Assembly: GCA_030704615.1 (NCBI GenBank)
Contig: CM060731.1
Coordinates: 45,758,001-45,818,000 of the forward strand
Reading direction: 5' to 3'
Length of the DNA: 60,000 nt
DNA from: Takakia lepidozioides
Lineage: Eukaryota > Streptophyta > Takakiopsida > Takakiales > Takakiaceae
Shown piece after piece: positions 48,700-59,847 of the stretch (position 1 is the first letter of the stretch; every line of letters begins with the position of its first letter). Made by a program: the position numbers and the translations under genes. The notes beneath the pieces are model-generated. The model was given only the letters and a program-made list of their open reading frames with translations, had not been told where the DNA came from and ran no database searches.

Positions 48700-50590
48700 G
48701 GGTAAATATACATTTAACTCGTGATTCATTTATCTGCTTGAAATCAGTAGTTTAGAACGGCAGGGTGACGGCATGTCGCCATACATGTGACCACCGAATC
48801 AACTACCTAACGGTGGTTCATCGGAAACCCACCGTGAAACCCCAGAGGAAGTAGGGTTTGGAAGCCCTTATACGATCTCTATCCGAATGAACGAAGTAAG
48901 ACAGAGCACGGGTATGGCAAACAAGATGTGATCGCCTCTTTCCTACTCGGTAATGCAATACAGGAGAAATTTCGAACCCTAACAGGCATGTCCCTGTACA
49001 CAGAATGCATGACTGACATACTAATCTCAGCAGTATACTTTGTGCCCCACGGCTACGCCTACTTCACTCCCACAAACCACAGTACTCCTGCTATACCATA
49101 CTAATTAACCCACCTAAGCAACCCCACCTCAAACTCTGACCTAATTCCTTCTTTTGTGGGTGCCATCCTTCCTTACCTGGCTCATACATGGAGAGGCATA
49201 GAGGCTACGCTCAGGAGATGGGTGTCTTGGCAACAGTCTTCCCCCAATTATACAATGCCAAGTATGGCACTTGTCTTGTCTTATATACTTTCTTATGGCA
49301 GCTAGGGTTCTCTGGTGCCTACCCTAAAACCTACTCCGCACTCTCCTCCCCAGAGTTCCTTTGCCGAAAAATTCTGGTGCAAATCTTGGCTAAAACTCTA
49401 ATTTTAGGGGGCTTAGCTGTAAAGTAGTTGGACAGCTCATTGACCTAGACATGAACAGCTCCTCAACCGGTTGGAAAATGACCATCAACGACGGTCCTTG
49501 AGGTCTCAATCGTGGCCGGTAAGCGTGAAAGAAGCACCTTAGCCTATGTGGTTTAGCCAGGTCGTCTTCTTGAAGATCCAGTTTCATGTTGATAGGAAGA
49601 AGGAACCCACTTTGTGGTTTAGCCATGTCGTCTTCTGGAAGATCCAGTTTCATGGAAAGAACCCATTTTGAGATCCCAAAGGTTCGATGTTTAGTGCCTC
49701 AACATCCTTCCTTTGAAATCCCACCATTTTGGTCTATTTTGGATGAATTGGAATCTCTAGAAAGTTCCCAAGTACTCAACTTGGCACCAAAACAAAATGT
49801 ACTTTCTAGCATAGAGTATGTATGTTCACTCTTGAATCCCTATAACTACTTGGGAAGTGTTCTTTGTGTTGTTCTTTGACACAAAGATATTCTCAACAAA
49901 TAACTAAATGAAACTCGTGTTTGGTTTTTGAAGTGTATATGGCTCAAACTTTCTACAATAGTTAGCTAGTGTTTTTTTTTGTTCCCCCATTGAATGAATA
50001 AATTATTGTCCAGCATTAACGATAATCAACATTTAGCTCATGGACAACCAATGAAATGGAGAGAAGAAATCCTTAACATCGCCCAGATGACATTTTGTAC
50101 GTTATCCAACTAAGCTATTAGTTAATATATTGGATTGATTGGATTTATAAATGAATGCAATCAATAGATGCGGGCACATTAGCGTCATGTCCAGACGTAC
50201 GTCGTCTCATGTCGAAAATGGACGTTGCCTATTGTAACTAGGGTAACATGTGCCGTTGGTCCAAGTGTATCCAGTATCATCTAAGTCCAAGTGCAATCCC
50301 ATATGGTTCCAAATGCATCTACTATGTCAAGGCCCAAATGCAACCTCTAGGGTAGCATGTGCCCCGCCAAAATTTGGACCAATAAAAAATGTCCAAAAAT
50401 TGCATAACTCTCTATGAAGAGTGCATGAAGTAGAACACATTTCAAGTTTGGAGTGCAAAACAGGGAAGAAACTGTGGTTTTGGGTCCAAATGAATTTTGC
50501 TCGCTCCCAAATTTGGCACGCACGTTGCATGTGGAGTCATTACATGCCCCATTAAAAAACGGAATGAAAAAAAAATCATGAGCACGCGAA
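48700..50590. other. No gene recognised; scattered repeats
   Basis: This region may hold the promoter of the ARID gene at its left end. A tandem duplication of about 70 bp (GTGGTTTAGCCA(G/T)GTCGTC...GATCCAGTTTCATG) lies at 49545-49660. 50257-50358 has a block (CCAAGTGTATCCAG...GTAGCATGTGCC) that recurs at 50998-51094. No coding signal is supported. Confidence 0.5.
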
Positions 50591-50599
50591 ACGAAGTCT

Positions 50600-51000
50600 A
50601 ACAGATCTAAAGTAATAGCAGATCCAACGGAATTCATTCAAGGGGTGAACGGATGGTTGCCAATCCAAATCATTTTTGTTTGCTTCCAAACTTTGCCAAT
50701 ACGTTCAAGACACCCTCTTACAGGTCCCGGACTAATATGAGATCAATCGAAATTCATTCGATGGCTCAACGGATGGTTGCCCATCGAAATGATTTTGGAT
50801 CGCTTTGAGACTTGGCCAATATGTTCAATGTACCATGTCAGAGGTCCCAGAGTAATATGAGATCAATCGAAATTCGTTCAATGGGCCAACGGATGGTTGC
50901 CTATCCAAATGATTTTTATTCGCTTTGAGACGTGGCCAGTATATTCAACGTACCATCTGACAGGTCCCAGAGTAATATGAGATCAATTGAAATCGTTGGC
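50600..51000 (+). repeat. 119-bp tandem array, diverged relative of the satellite
   Basis: Just over three units are marked by GTCCC(A/G)GA(G/C)TAATATGAGATCAAT at about 50724, 50843 and 50962 (period 119), with CAACGGATGGTTGCC in each. Aligning one unit with the 52.7-55.5 kb satellite shows the same order of blocks: GAGATC(A/C)ATCGAAATT, a GGNNNAACG block, CCCATCGA, a TTTGAGACTT/TCAAACTTT block, and ATGTTNNATGTACC/ATGTTGTACATACC. Confidence 0.75.
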
Positions 51001-51289
51001 CCAAGTGTCCAGTGTCATCTATGTCCAAGTGCAATCCTCTATGTATCAAGTGACCCCCCTATTTGGGAGATCTGGGGTAGCATGTCTCATCGGCCTATAT
51101 GTGAAGAATTGAAATCTAAGCCCAAGTGCAATCTCTTATGTATGCAAGACTTGCTTCTCCCATGTAGAGGCCCAAGTGCGACTCCAGTGTCCAATGTCAT
51201 CTAAATCCAAGTGCAATTCTTTATGCATCCAGAGACCTTGCAATTTGGGAGATCTCCACCTCATTGTTCCAACAGAGCCCACTTTGCTA

Positions 51290-51480
51290 TTTTTGCAATC
51301 TCCCCTATCGAGGCTTCATATATTGATATATCCACCTTGTTATTTTTCGCAAATTTTCGGCTTGAAATTCCAAATCTCCCACATGAATGGCCAATCATTG
51401 CTCCAAGAAAGTCCACTTTGTTATTTTTCTCAAATTTCCAGCGACCCAAAGTACTTGAAATTCCATATGTCCATATCATG
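51290..51480. repeat. Imperfect tandem duplication of about 90 bp
   Basis: A block with CCACNTTGTTATTTTTC(G/T)CAAATTT, then CTTGAAATTCCA, occurs twice at roughly 51328-51385 and 51411-51475. No gene is present. Confidence 0.55.
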
Positions 51481-51779
51481 AGACCAAGCCGGTGCACCCC
51501 TCTTCGAGGGCTTTCCAACGGTACCAAGCACCACGGCTAGGGCCCCGCGATTTAGGACATCTCAACTTGACACAACAAAACAAAACAAACAAACAAACCA
51601 TCTCGCTTCATATATTGATTTGTTTTAACTTTTAAGATCCTTGGCCCCTAGACTTTTTTAGGACTGTGAACGCGCGGCGCAAAAATGTTTGATTGGGGAA
51701 GAGGACTTTTTGTCGTTTTTCCATCTCATATTGCTGCTTGTTACTTTTTTTTTCTATAACATAGCCTCACACGGCCATT

Positions 51780-52700
51780 ACTTATTTCTTTCTAATACAA
51801 CGCACACTTCCTCGTCTAGACCCCGTGTGATGGCAAGTAGAGCCTACCCGATGTCTGATAATTTTATTGGAGGTTGAGGCTTCAAACCCCGAGGGCAAGG
51901 AAATTACTTTGAAAGACAGTTTCAAAGATCAAAAGCTCAAATCATTGCGTGGTCCCAAGTTCATGGTGTTCGACACTGTCGTTGGTTGCGGGGATCTATG
52001 AATCATTTGAGTCAATAACAAAAAGCAGTATGCTTGATAAGTATCATTGCCGAATTTTGGACTTCATTCAACTCTAAGCAAGTTCAAGATTTTACCGCTC
52101 CTCGATGAACTCAACATTAGAGGAGGGGTGATATCGCGGACATAGCTCAAAAGCATCTAACAAGAATCCAAAATATTGTAGAACCTCCGAGATTTCAAAA
52201 TATTTTAGCACTTTCCAAGACCTTCTAGAACCTTCCAGAACTTTCCAGTACTTTCCAGGACATTCTAGAACCTTGGCAAAATATTCCAGCATTTCCCAAG
52301 ACATTCCAAAACTTTCCAGAACTTTCCAACATTCCAAACCTTCTACAAATTCGAACCCTCTGGAAGGTTCCATAGCAATGATGAAGCTTGATCTTAGGAT
52401 ACATCCCTTAGCTGGAGAAGTTTCTCAAGAAACTTCTTTTGGCTGAAGAAACTTCCTAAGAAAGTTCCTAGGTAGCTAGTACATACAGGAGGCGACACTG
52501 TGAACTTCTCAGTCTCGCCAACACAAGTCTTGAGGTACAATTTAGACTCAACGTCTGGCCTTGGTCATGTACTCTTGTATTACATAAAGTTTGTCATTGA
52601 TTCTTGCTATTGTATTATGACTTGCTCGGACCACATCGGTCTCCTTGTCCAGTCTAGCCTTGTTCGTCGTGCCCGAGTCGATTATTTCTTGTTCCTTAAC
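51780..52700 (+). mobile_element. Second gypsy relic: 3' region and LTR
   Basis: Matches 39590-40200 in its left half (CGTCTAGACCCCGTGTGATGG, GGAGGTTGAGGCTTCAAACC, GCGTGGTCCCAAGTTCATGG) and the reverse of 36600-36985 in its right half (CAGGAGGCGACACTG, CAGTCTCGCCAACACAAG, GTACTCTTGTATTACATAAAG). It therefore represents the end of an element plus a more complete LTR (about 52130-52700). The LTR contains (CTTTCCAGAAC)-like repeats at 52200-52340. No coding part remains. Confidence 0.65.
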
Positions 52701-55456
52701 ACCTACAATATACAAGCCCTAACCAAATATGAGATCAATACAATTTTATTTATATGGTGATCAACCACGTGTTCCTCATCGACACAAATTTCTCTTAATC
52801 TCAAATTTTGTGGGTCTGTTGTACCTACCCACATAGGAGCCCTGATCAAATATGAGATCCATCCAAATTTGTTTGCATGAAAGAACGCGTCGTTCCCCAT
52901 TGACACGAATTTATCTCATTCTCAAATTTAATGAGTACATGTTCTACATACCTATATACAAGCCTTGACCAAATATGAGATCTATCAAAGTTTAGAGGGT
53001 GAACCACTCATTCCCCATTGACACGAACTTCAATCATTCCCCATTGACACGAATTTCAATCATTCTCATACTTTGTTGTTCCCCTCGACACGAATTTCTC
53101 TTCTTCTCAAACTCTGCGGGTATGGTGTACATACCTACATACTTGAGCTCTAACCAAATATGAGATCCATCGAAATTTTGTTTGTAGGGTGAACGAGTCA
53201 TTCTCCATCGACACAAATTTCTCTCATTCTCAAACTTTGAGGGTATGTTATACATACCTACATATAAGCCTTGACCAAACATGAATGATGAGATCCATCA
53301 AAATTTGTTTAGAGAGTGAACCACTCGTTCCCCATCGACACAAATTTGATCATTCTGATACTCCGTGGCTATGTTGAACATACAGGTCTAGATAAAGCCC
53401 TGACCAAATATAAGATCGATAAAAATTTGTTTGCAAGGTGAACGAGTCGTTCCCTCGACACGAATTTTTCATCTTCTCAAACTTTGTGGGTATGTTGTAC
53501 ATACCATCAAGAAAATTATTTGCAAGATAAACGACTTGTTCACCATCGACATGAATTTCTCTCATTCTCGGACTTTTTTGGTATGTTGTATGTACCTATA
53601 AACAAGCCCTGACCAAATATGAGATCCATCGAAATTAATCTAGAGGGTGAACCACTCGTTCCCCATCAAACACAAACTCCTCTTCTTCTCAAACTTTGTG
53701 GGTATGTTTTACATATCGATATACAAGCTCTGACTAAATATGAGATGCAGTGAAACTTAATTGTAGGGTGAACGAGTCGTTCCCCATCGACACGAATTTC
53801 TCTCCTTCTCAAACTTTGTGGATATGTTGTACATACCCACATAGAAGCCTTGACCAAATATGAGATCCATCGAAAATTTGTTTGCAGGGTGAACGCGTGG
53901 TTCCTCATCGACGCAATTTATCTCATTCTCAATTTTATGGGTATGTTGTACATACCTATATACAAGCCTTGACCAAATATAAGATCTATCACAATTAGTT
54001 TAGAGGGTGAACCACTCATTTCCCATCGACACGAATTTCAATCATTCTCATACTTTGTGGGTATGTTAAACATACCTACATACAAGCCCTAACCAAATAT
54101 TAGATCCATCAAAATTTGTGAATGGGGTTAATCACTCATTCTCGATCGACACAAATTTTTTCAAACTTTGTGAGTATGTTGAACATACATAAATACAAGC
54201 ACTGACCAAATATGAGATCAATTATACAAACTAGTTTAGATGGTGAACTACTCGTTCCCCATCGACAAGAATTTTGATTGTTCTCAAATTTTGTGGGCAT
54301 GTTGAACATAGCTAAATACAAGCCCTCACCAAATATGATATTGATAAAAACTTGTTTGCAGGGTGAAGGAGTTGTTCCCCACCGACATAAATTTCTCTTC
54401 TTCTCAAACTTTAAAGGTATGTTGTACGTACCTACCAGCTAGAAGCTCTGAGCAAATATTAAATCCATCGCAGGGTGAACGAGTCGTTCCCCATCGACAC
54501 AAATTTCTCTCTTTCTCAAACTTTGTGGGCGGTATATACCCACATACAAGCGCTGACATAATATGAGATCCATCAAAATTTGTTTTAAGGATGAACTACT
54601 CATTCCCAATCGACACGAATTTTAATCATTCTCATACTTTGTAGGTATGTTAAACATATCTACATATAAGCCTTGACTAAAGATGAGATCGATATAAATT
54701 TGTTTGCAGGGTGAACGAGTCGTTTCCATCGACATGAACTTCTCTCATTCTCAAGTTTTGTAGGTATGTTATATATACGTACATACAAGCTCTGACCAAA
54801 TATAAGATCCATCGAATTTGTGAAGATGGTGAACCACTCATTCCCGATTGACACGAATTTTCTCAAACTTTGTGGGTATGTTGAACATACATAGATACAA
54901 GCACCGACCAAATATGAGATCGATACAAATTAGTTTAGAGAGTGAACCATTCGTTCCCCATTTTCCATGAATTTTGATCGTTCTGAAATTTTGTGGATAT
55001 TTATGTATAAGCCCTTATCAAATATGAGGTCCATCAAAATTTGTTTGCAGGGTAAATGAGTTGTTCCCCATCGACACAAATTTCTCGTTTTCTCAAGCTT
55101 TGTGGGTATGTTGTACATACCTACATATAAGTACTTCTAACTAAATATGAAATCCAGCGATTTAATTAGAGGGTGAACTAGTCGTTCCCCATCCATACGA
55201 ATTTTGATCATTCCAGTAATACTTTGTGGATATGTTAAACATACCTACATACAAGCCCTAACCAAATATGAGATATGTATAAATTTGTTTACAGGATGAA
55301 TGAGTCATTCCCATTGACATTAACTTCTCTCTTTCTCAAACTTTGTAGGTAGGTATGTGTACAAGCTCTGACCAAATGTGAGATCCATCACAATTTGTTT
55401 AGAGAGTGAACCACTCGTTCCCCATCGACACAAACTTTCTTAAACTTTGTGGGTAT
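52700..55456 (+). repeat. Satellite array, 120-bp monomer, about 23 copies
   Basis: The monomer runs GAGATCCATC..., GGGTGAAC, GTTCCCCATCGACACGAATT, TTCTCAAACTTTGTGGGTATG, TTGTACATACCTACATACAA, GCCCTGACCAAATAT. Monomer starts are near 52731, 52853, 52977, 53162, 53290, 53413 and so on to about 55380, mostly 118-124 bp apart. Two types occur: A with TGCAGGGTGAACGAGTCG and CTCTCATTCTCAAAC, and B with TAGAGGGTGAACCACTCG and GATCATTCTCATAC, in irregular alternation. A 60-bp internal duplication expands the unit at 52977. Short minus-strand frames across it are artefacts of the period, which is divisible by three. Confidence 0.92.
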
Positions 55457-55546
55457 CACTAGTACAGAAACTGGTTTTTTTAACGGCTCTTCTCACACAT
55501 TTTGGTGTGAAAAAAGCGCAAGTTCACACCCCCCCTTGGTGTTAGG

Positions 55547-58500
55547 TTAACCTACGAGCGCAATGTTGAATGCAGCTGCTGCCTCCAGTTGGCCTTGGAC
55601 TGCTTCCAAAGCTGCCTTGGAGCTGGCTTCCATCTGCACTTGTTTGTTTTCCATAGCATCGAGGCGAGCTGCTAGTGAACCAATTCCCTGCCCCATCACA
55701 TAGAACACCTCCAAAGTAACAATTCACTACACTAACTGATGAACTAGTAAGAAAACAGAACCAAACAGCAACTAGCAATGGCATGGAAATAACGAATATG
55801 TAATTCACACTAGAATTGGTACTGAGTTTATATACCGTTGTGGCTGCACTGCCTGTACACCCCGAGCCGTAGCCTTTGTCACTCCTAGCGCTACCGGCGA
55901 TCTCCTGCAAACTTGGTGTACGTCCAGTCTCCTTCTCCTGTGATTGGAACAAACTTGCAAGTGTTAATGACTAGCATAGCACACTGCCAACAGTAAAAGA
56001 ATTATCTAGGATAGCGTCAATGACTCCCCCTCAATAAGAGTGCTTAGTTTCTTGCTGGCGCCCAACTCTGAGAAGGCCCCCAAGTAGTAGCAATGTGTAC
56101 TAATTCAATGGTGATAGGAATAGACTCTGAGCTCCAGCCAAAAATACCCAACACATAAAGTTTGTCAATGCAAAACAATGTGGGAACTTCCTATGTTGTA
56201 AGAGAAGTATATCAGTCGTGCTACAACACCGATGATTCCACTGCGACCTGATCGAGATGTATTCTTCACACATCCCCGCGCCTTGACACCATTTGCCTGA
56301 AATTTCTTGAAATCAGTGGAACCCCAACTAACAACTAGTTGTGCCCATGTCTTGTCTGGCACATGATGGGGTTTGGGCAGCCCCACACTATAGTAATTTT
56401 TGAACAGCTTATTTCGTTGGTACTTGAGCTGCCCGCAAATTGTTTCTGTAATAGCCTTTATGTTAAGACCAGGAGGTCCGTATTCCCAATCTGAAGCCAG
56501 GATCTCCATGATCTTTTCAATTAAGTGTAATGGTTGATCCTGAGCATACAATGACCAGTCCAACAAACGTTGACACTGCCCTCGCAGAGCTGTCATCCAC
56601 TGGTTCCGAGCAGGACTTTCAGGGTTTCCAAGTTCATCACAAGAAATGAAAAAATTCCTCCTCCCTACAGCCACATTCTGAGCAGCCTGGTCTCTCAGAT
56701 CTTTTGCAAGTGCCCTTCTTTCCCTCCTTAAAGCATTTTTGCGTTCTATAGGAGTCACACCTGATGTCCCCCCAGGACTAAGGCTGGAATCCTGCAAGGT
56801 TTCAGCAGTACCATGCATGTTACCACCTTCACTCTGTTGGGGCTGGACTGTTGTCTCCCACCCCACAGGATGATGCGGAGCAAATGCATCCTCGGTCTGT
56901 TTCAGAATGCCTTTCCCTTTCAGGGTATTAGGTGTACCTGGAGATGTTGGATAAAGAGGTGGCCGCGGTGCAGTGAAGCTCGAAGGTGCCGGCAGTTGTA
57001 CTCCACTGTAGTTGGATCCTGAAGGTTGGTGGCCACCATACTGGACCTGCCCCTGGTGTGGTCTTGCAGGGCTGGTAGGTTAGAGGGAGGAAGTAGGTTG
57101 GTTGTACATAGGCCGAGGAGGATACATACTATGGGGATGCATGCCATAATGGTGGTAAATGGAATACTCACCTCATTGTTTGGAGGTTGATAGTGAGGAT
57201 ACGGCATGTGCCCATGCAGATTATACCCTGACATGGCAGGATACTGTGGGTACATAAGCGGATACGAGGGAGGAGCCGATACTGGTGGATACAAGGGAGC
57301 TAGAACGTCAGTCTGTGGAGTGGGCGGGGCTGGTTTTTCGTAAGGGGGAACAACCGCGCCACTCATCACAGCAGTTGGCGCAATAGTTGGTGCACACTTT
57401 GCTAGAGTAAGAGACTTATGCTCGTTCGCATCCTTCCCTGCAATTCCCTTCCTTTTTTTGACTGAACTCTGCACACATTGCTCAACAGAAACATGTGAAA
57501 CAATACGACCATACTACTAGGGATGGCAAACCACGTGGGTAGGCCAAGCCCAAAGGCCTATGCAAGAAGACCCTGTCAGTCAGACCTATGGTACAGTCAG
57601 CTGAATCGCATGCCTCATACCAGCGACCCTATGATAAATACCTGAATATTAGGAAGGAAGAACTCACCCTGCTAGATGAATCTGACGTGGAGGCTGAAGT
57701 GTCTAAGGCCATGTCAAAAGCATTAAGAATGTCTGAACAAAACAATGTTAGGCATAAACTTCCCTGAACTCGTTTCCAATTTGTGACATGGGTGAGGACT
57801 TTGAGGATGATCTGAAGGGCAGACCTACCCTTGGCACTAGACTGAAAATTTAACCTCCGGATGGGGAGTCTACCTTTGAACAATAAACAGATGCAGAGAG
57901 GAAAGGGAGATTGTCGATGCTCACTGGTGTGGGTGGTCTGAAGACAATGTCCATTTTGTGATACAAGTCTGGGGTATTCTCATCAGAGAGCGACCCTCTT
58001 CAGGACCATCAAGAACATAGTCCCTGCACCTCTGTTCACCAACTATCAATATCTCAAGGCTGAGTCTAAAGCGGTGGGCCCTGTTGGGGTCTCATTGCTT
58101 GGTAGCCCACATACAACAAAACTGATGAACGTGTGAAGGGCTTTCTAAAAGGAATCTGGAAAGCCTGAACTAATGTTTATAACACGGTAAGTCCTACTAA
58201 TGGAGTGAGCCCCTCATTCTAATGGCAGACAATTAATTAACTGTCTAGAAGATCTTCAGCTTTTCACCTTGAATATCAGGACAAGAGGTGACCAAGTGCA
58301 GTGGACTCGTGAGAAATCCCAAACTGGGGAACGCTCCATTGTGGATTATATCATAATGGACAAAAATTTGTTCCCCCAGTGTGCGAATGTGTTGATCGAC
58401 AGAACTGATATTGCTACCTCTGACCAGTTCCTGGTTTGGAATGAGATCAAAAGGTGTTTTCCCAACACCAAGAGATATGTGAAACATTCGATTCGGAAGT

Positions 58501-59525
58501 GGCGCATAGAAAAACTTCATAATGAGGAGGTCAAGGTTGAGTATGTCCAAGCCTTGCAAGAGGCTCTCCCTCTCGATGCAATCGCTCCAAGAACTTCAGT
58601 CTCGCTCTGATAACGCAAGAAATGAAGTCGAAAGAGCAGGGGACTCTTGGGAGGTTTCGTTTCCTCCGTGGTTGACAAGATCATTGGGATGAAACTAATT
58701 GTCTGTGCTAGAGCTATTAATTGGTGGACCAATGAGATTAAACTCAAGATAGATGAGAGACGAGCCCTCTATAAAGAGTGCTGCAATTTGGAAATCAACA
58801 GAGAATTGTGGGCGAGGTACTACCAGCTCCGTAAAGATATCAATCAGCTTGTTAGGTCTCAGAACCCTAAATTATACTGGGACAAGTTATATAGTGTTTG
58901 AAACTCGGAACTTTGGTGCAGATCGCAAACTTGCTGATGGGTTGGGGAGTTTGCAGGGTGCTTTGCGCGCTTTCTCTTTGTTGGGGCTTCTTTCATCGTT
59001 TCCATCTCTGACTCCGAGCTGGTCTCATTCAAGTCTTCATGTGCGGCATAATCTTGGTCTCGCTGCAATTCTTGCTCTCGTGCCTCCTCTGTGTCTGACT
59101 CCGCTACCACCTGCGCTTCCTCCTCTTGCTCTACCTCTTTCTCCCGTTGTGACATTGCAGAGTGCAGGAGTTGAACTCTGTGACTTCGGCGAGGAGGACC
59201 TGTGTGTTTGAGGATTTCCTCAACGAGGCGTTTAGGGCGACTCAATCTCGCTTCGACGCTGCAAAGAAGAAGAAGAAAGACAATGTCAGCAGCAGCAAAA
59301 CCCTAACATATCCTCTCTGCAGGTTTGGAGCTTTTAATGCGGTTTCATGGCTAGGGCTAGGTAGGGCATATGAAAAAACGCAAGTTCGGACCTCTTTGCA
59401 ATGTCGTAGATCTTCAGTCGTGCGAAGAATGCCTTGTTCTCCGCTTGACGCTTTGCTCGTTCTACCTCCCTCGCTGTAGGCTTGCGCCCTGGTGTAACTT
59501 CTGGACACTCTATGTCTGTCTCCAT
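55547..59525 (-). CDS. PF03004-like transposon protein, 6 exons, intact frame
   Basis: Exons (minus): 59525-59392, 59258-58931, 57468-57172, 57046-56225, 55937-55836, 55687-55547. All phases close with GT/AG borders, predicting 607 aa. Exon 2 is acidic and coiled (SQREKEVEQEEEAQVVAESD). Exon 3 is Pro/Tyr-rich (YPPVSAPPSYPLMYPQYPAM). Exon 4 carries the region resembling the Ptta/En/Spm plant transposase family: NFFISCDELGNPESPARNQW, then HHVPDKTWAQLVVSWGSTDF, KKFQANGVKARG and SGRSG. Exon 6 is a coiled coil (ARLDAMENKQVQMEASSKAA). In CACTA elements such a protein is the accessory or TNPA-like product that binds the termini; that role is inferred. Intron 2 carries LINE debris. I chose the first ATG in frame (59525). 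The family call rests on overall pattern, not on a search. Confidence 0.65.
57965..58200 (+). pseudogene. LINE 3'-end relic inside the transposon intron
   Basis: Sister of 16935-17150: GGTATTCTCATCAGAGAGCG, CCATCAAGAACATAGTCCCTG, CTCAAGGCTGAG, then GAATCTGGAAAGCC. The frame is broken. It lies in intron 2 of the minus-strand transposon gene, opposite strand. Confidence 0.65.
58245..58898 (+). pseudogene. LINE ORF2 fragment: endonuclease C-terminus and pre-RT region
   Basis: The first 120 codons look like the end of an apurinic-type endonuclease domain of a plant LINE (RSIVDYIIMDKNL, then SDQFLVWNEI, like the SxxDY and DHLLVW motifs). A stop at about 58608 and a frame change lead to a helical stretch (ELWARYYQLRKDINQLVRSQ) that normally precedes the reverse transcriptase. 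No RT domain follows. The fragment stops at about 58898, just before the exon 2 donor (58925-58930) of the transposon gene. Confidence 0.65.
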
Positions 59526-59554
59526 TTCCTGACGAGTCTCACTCACTCGCCAAG

Positions 59555-59847
59555 ATGATCCCTCCTACTGCCCATCGATTGCAAAGGCGGACACAAGCAG
59601 AACATGACGATGACAGATTGTGGAAACTACAGGAAGCGCGAGCAAGAAGACTGGGTCTTCGGAAAATTCTATGTCCATGCAATGCCTGTCATGGTGGGAA
59701 CTGGCAAACCATTGGCCGGGCTAAGCGTCATCTGCTTTTGAACTTGCGAGATCCTAACTTGCGAGAACTCCCGGTGCATATCTGTGGATTCTCTTCCCTT
59801 AACCCTGATGCATACTTTGAAATTATAAGAAACAGTTCAAATTCCTG
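59555..59847 (+). CDS. Start of a CACTA transposase ORF (first exon, partial gene)
   Basis: An ATG at 59555 opens 98 codons with ILCPCNACHGGNW followed by AKRHLLLNL, similar to the CPCxxC...HL zinc-binding motif of the transposase-associated domain at the N-terminus of plant CACTA transposases. The frame meets a stop at 59849, but a GT donor at 59848 allows continuation into an exon outside my evidence or the window. It is divergent from the minus-strand transposon gene, with the two start codons only 29 bp apart. A chance ORF is possible. Confidence 0.4.

Noticed and set aside
52700-55118. Series of 60-85 codon minus-strand ORFs with similar sequence (VGMYNIPSKFE and variants)
   Set aside because: They are produced by the satellite whose 120-bp period is a multiple of three; the ORFs differ in frame and break at monomer borders.
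52700-55456. CRISPR array
   Set aside because: Repeats are contiguous 120-bp units without unique spacers and the genome is eukaryotic.
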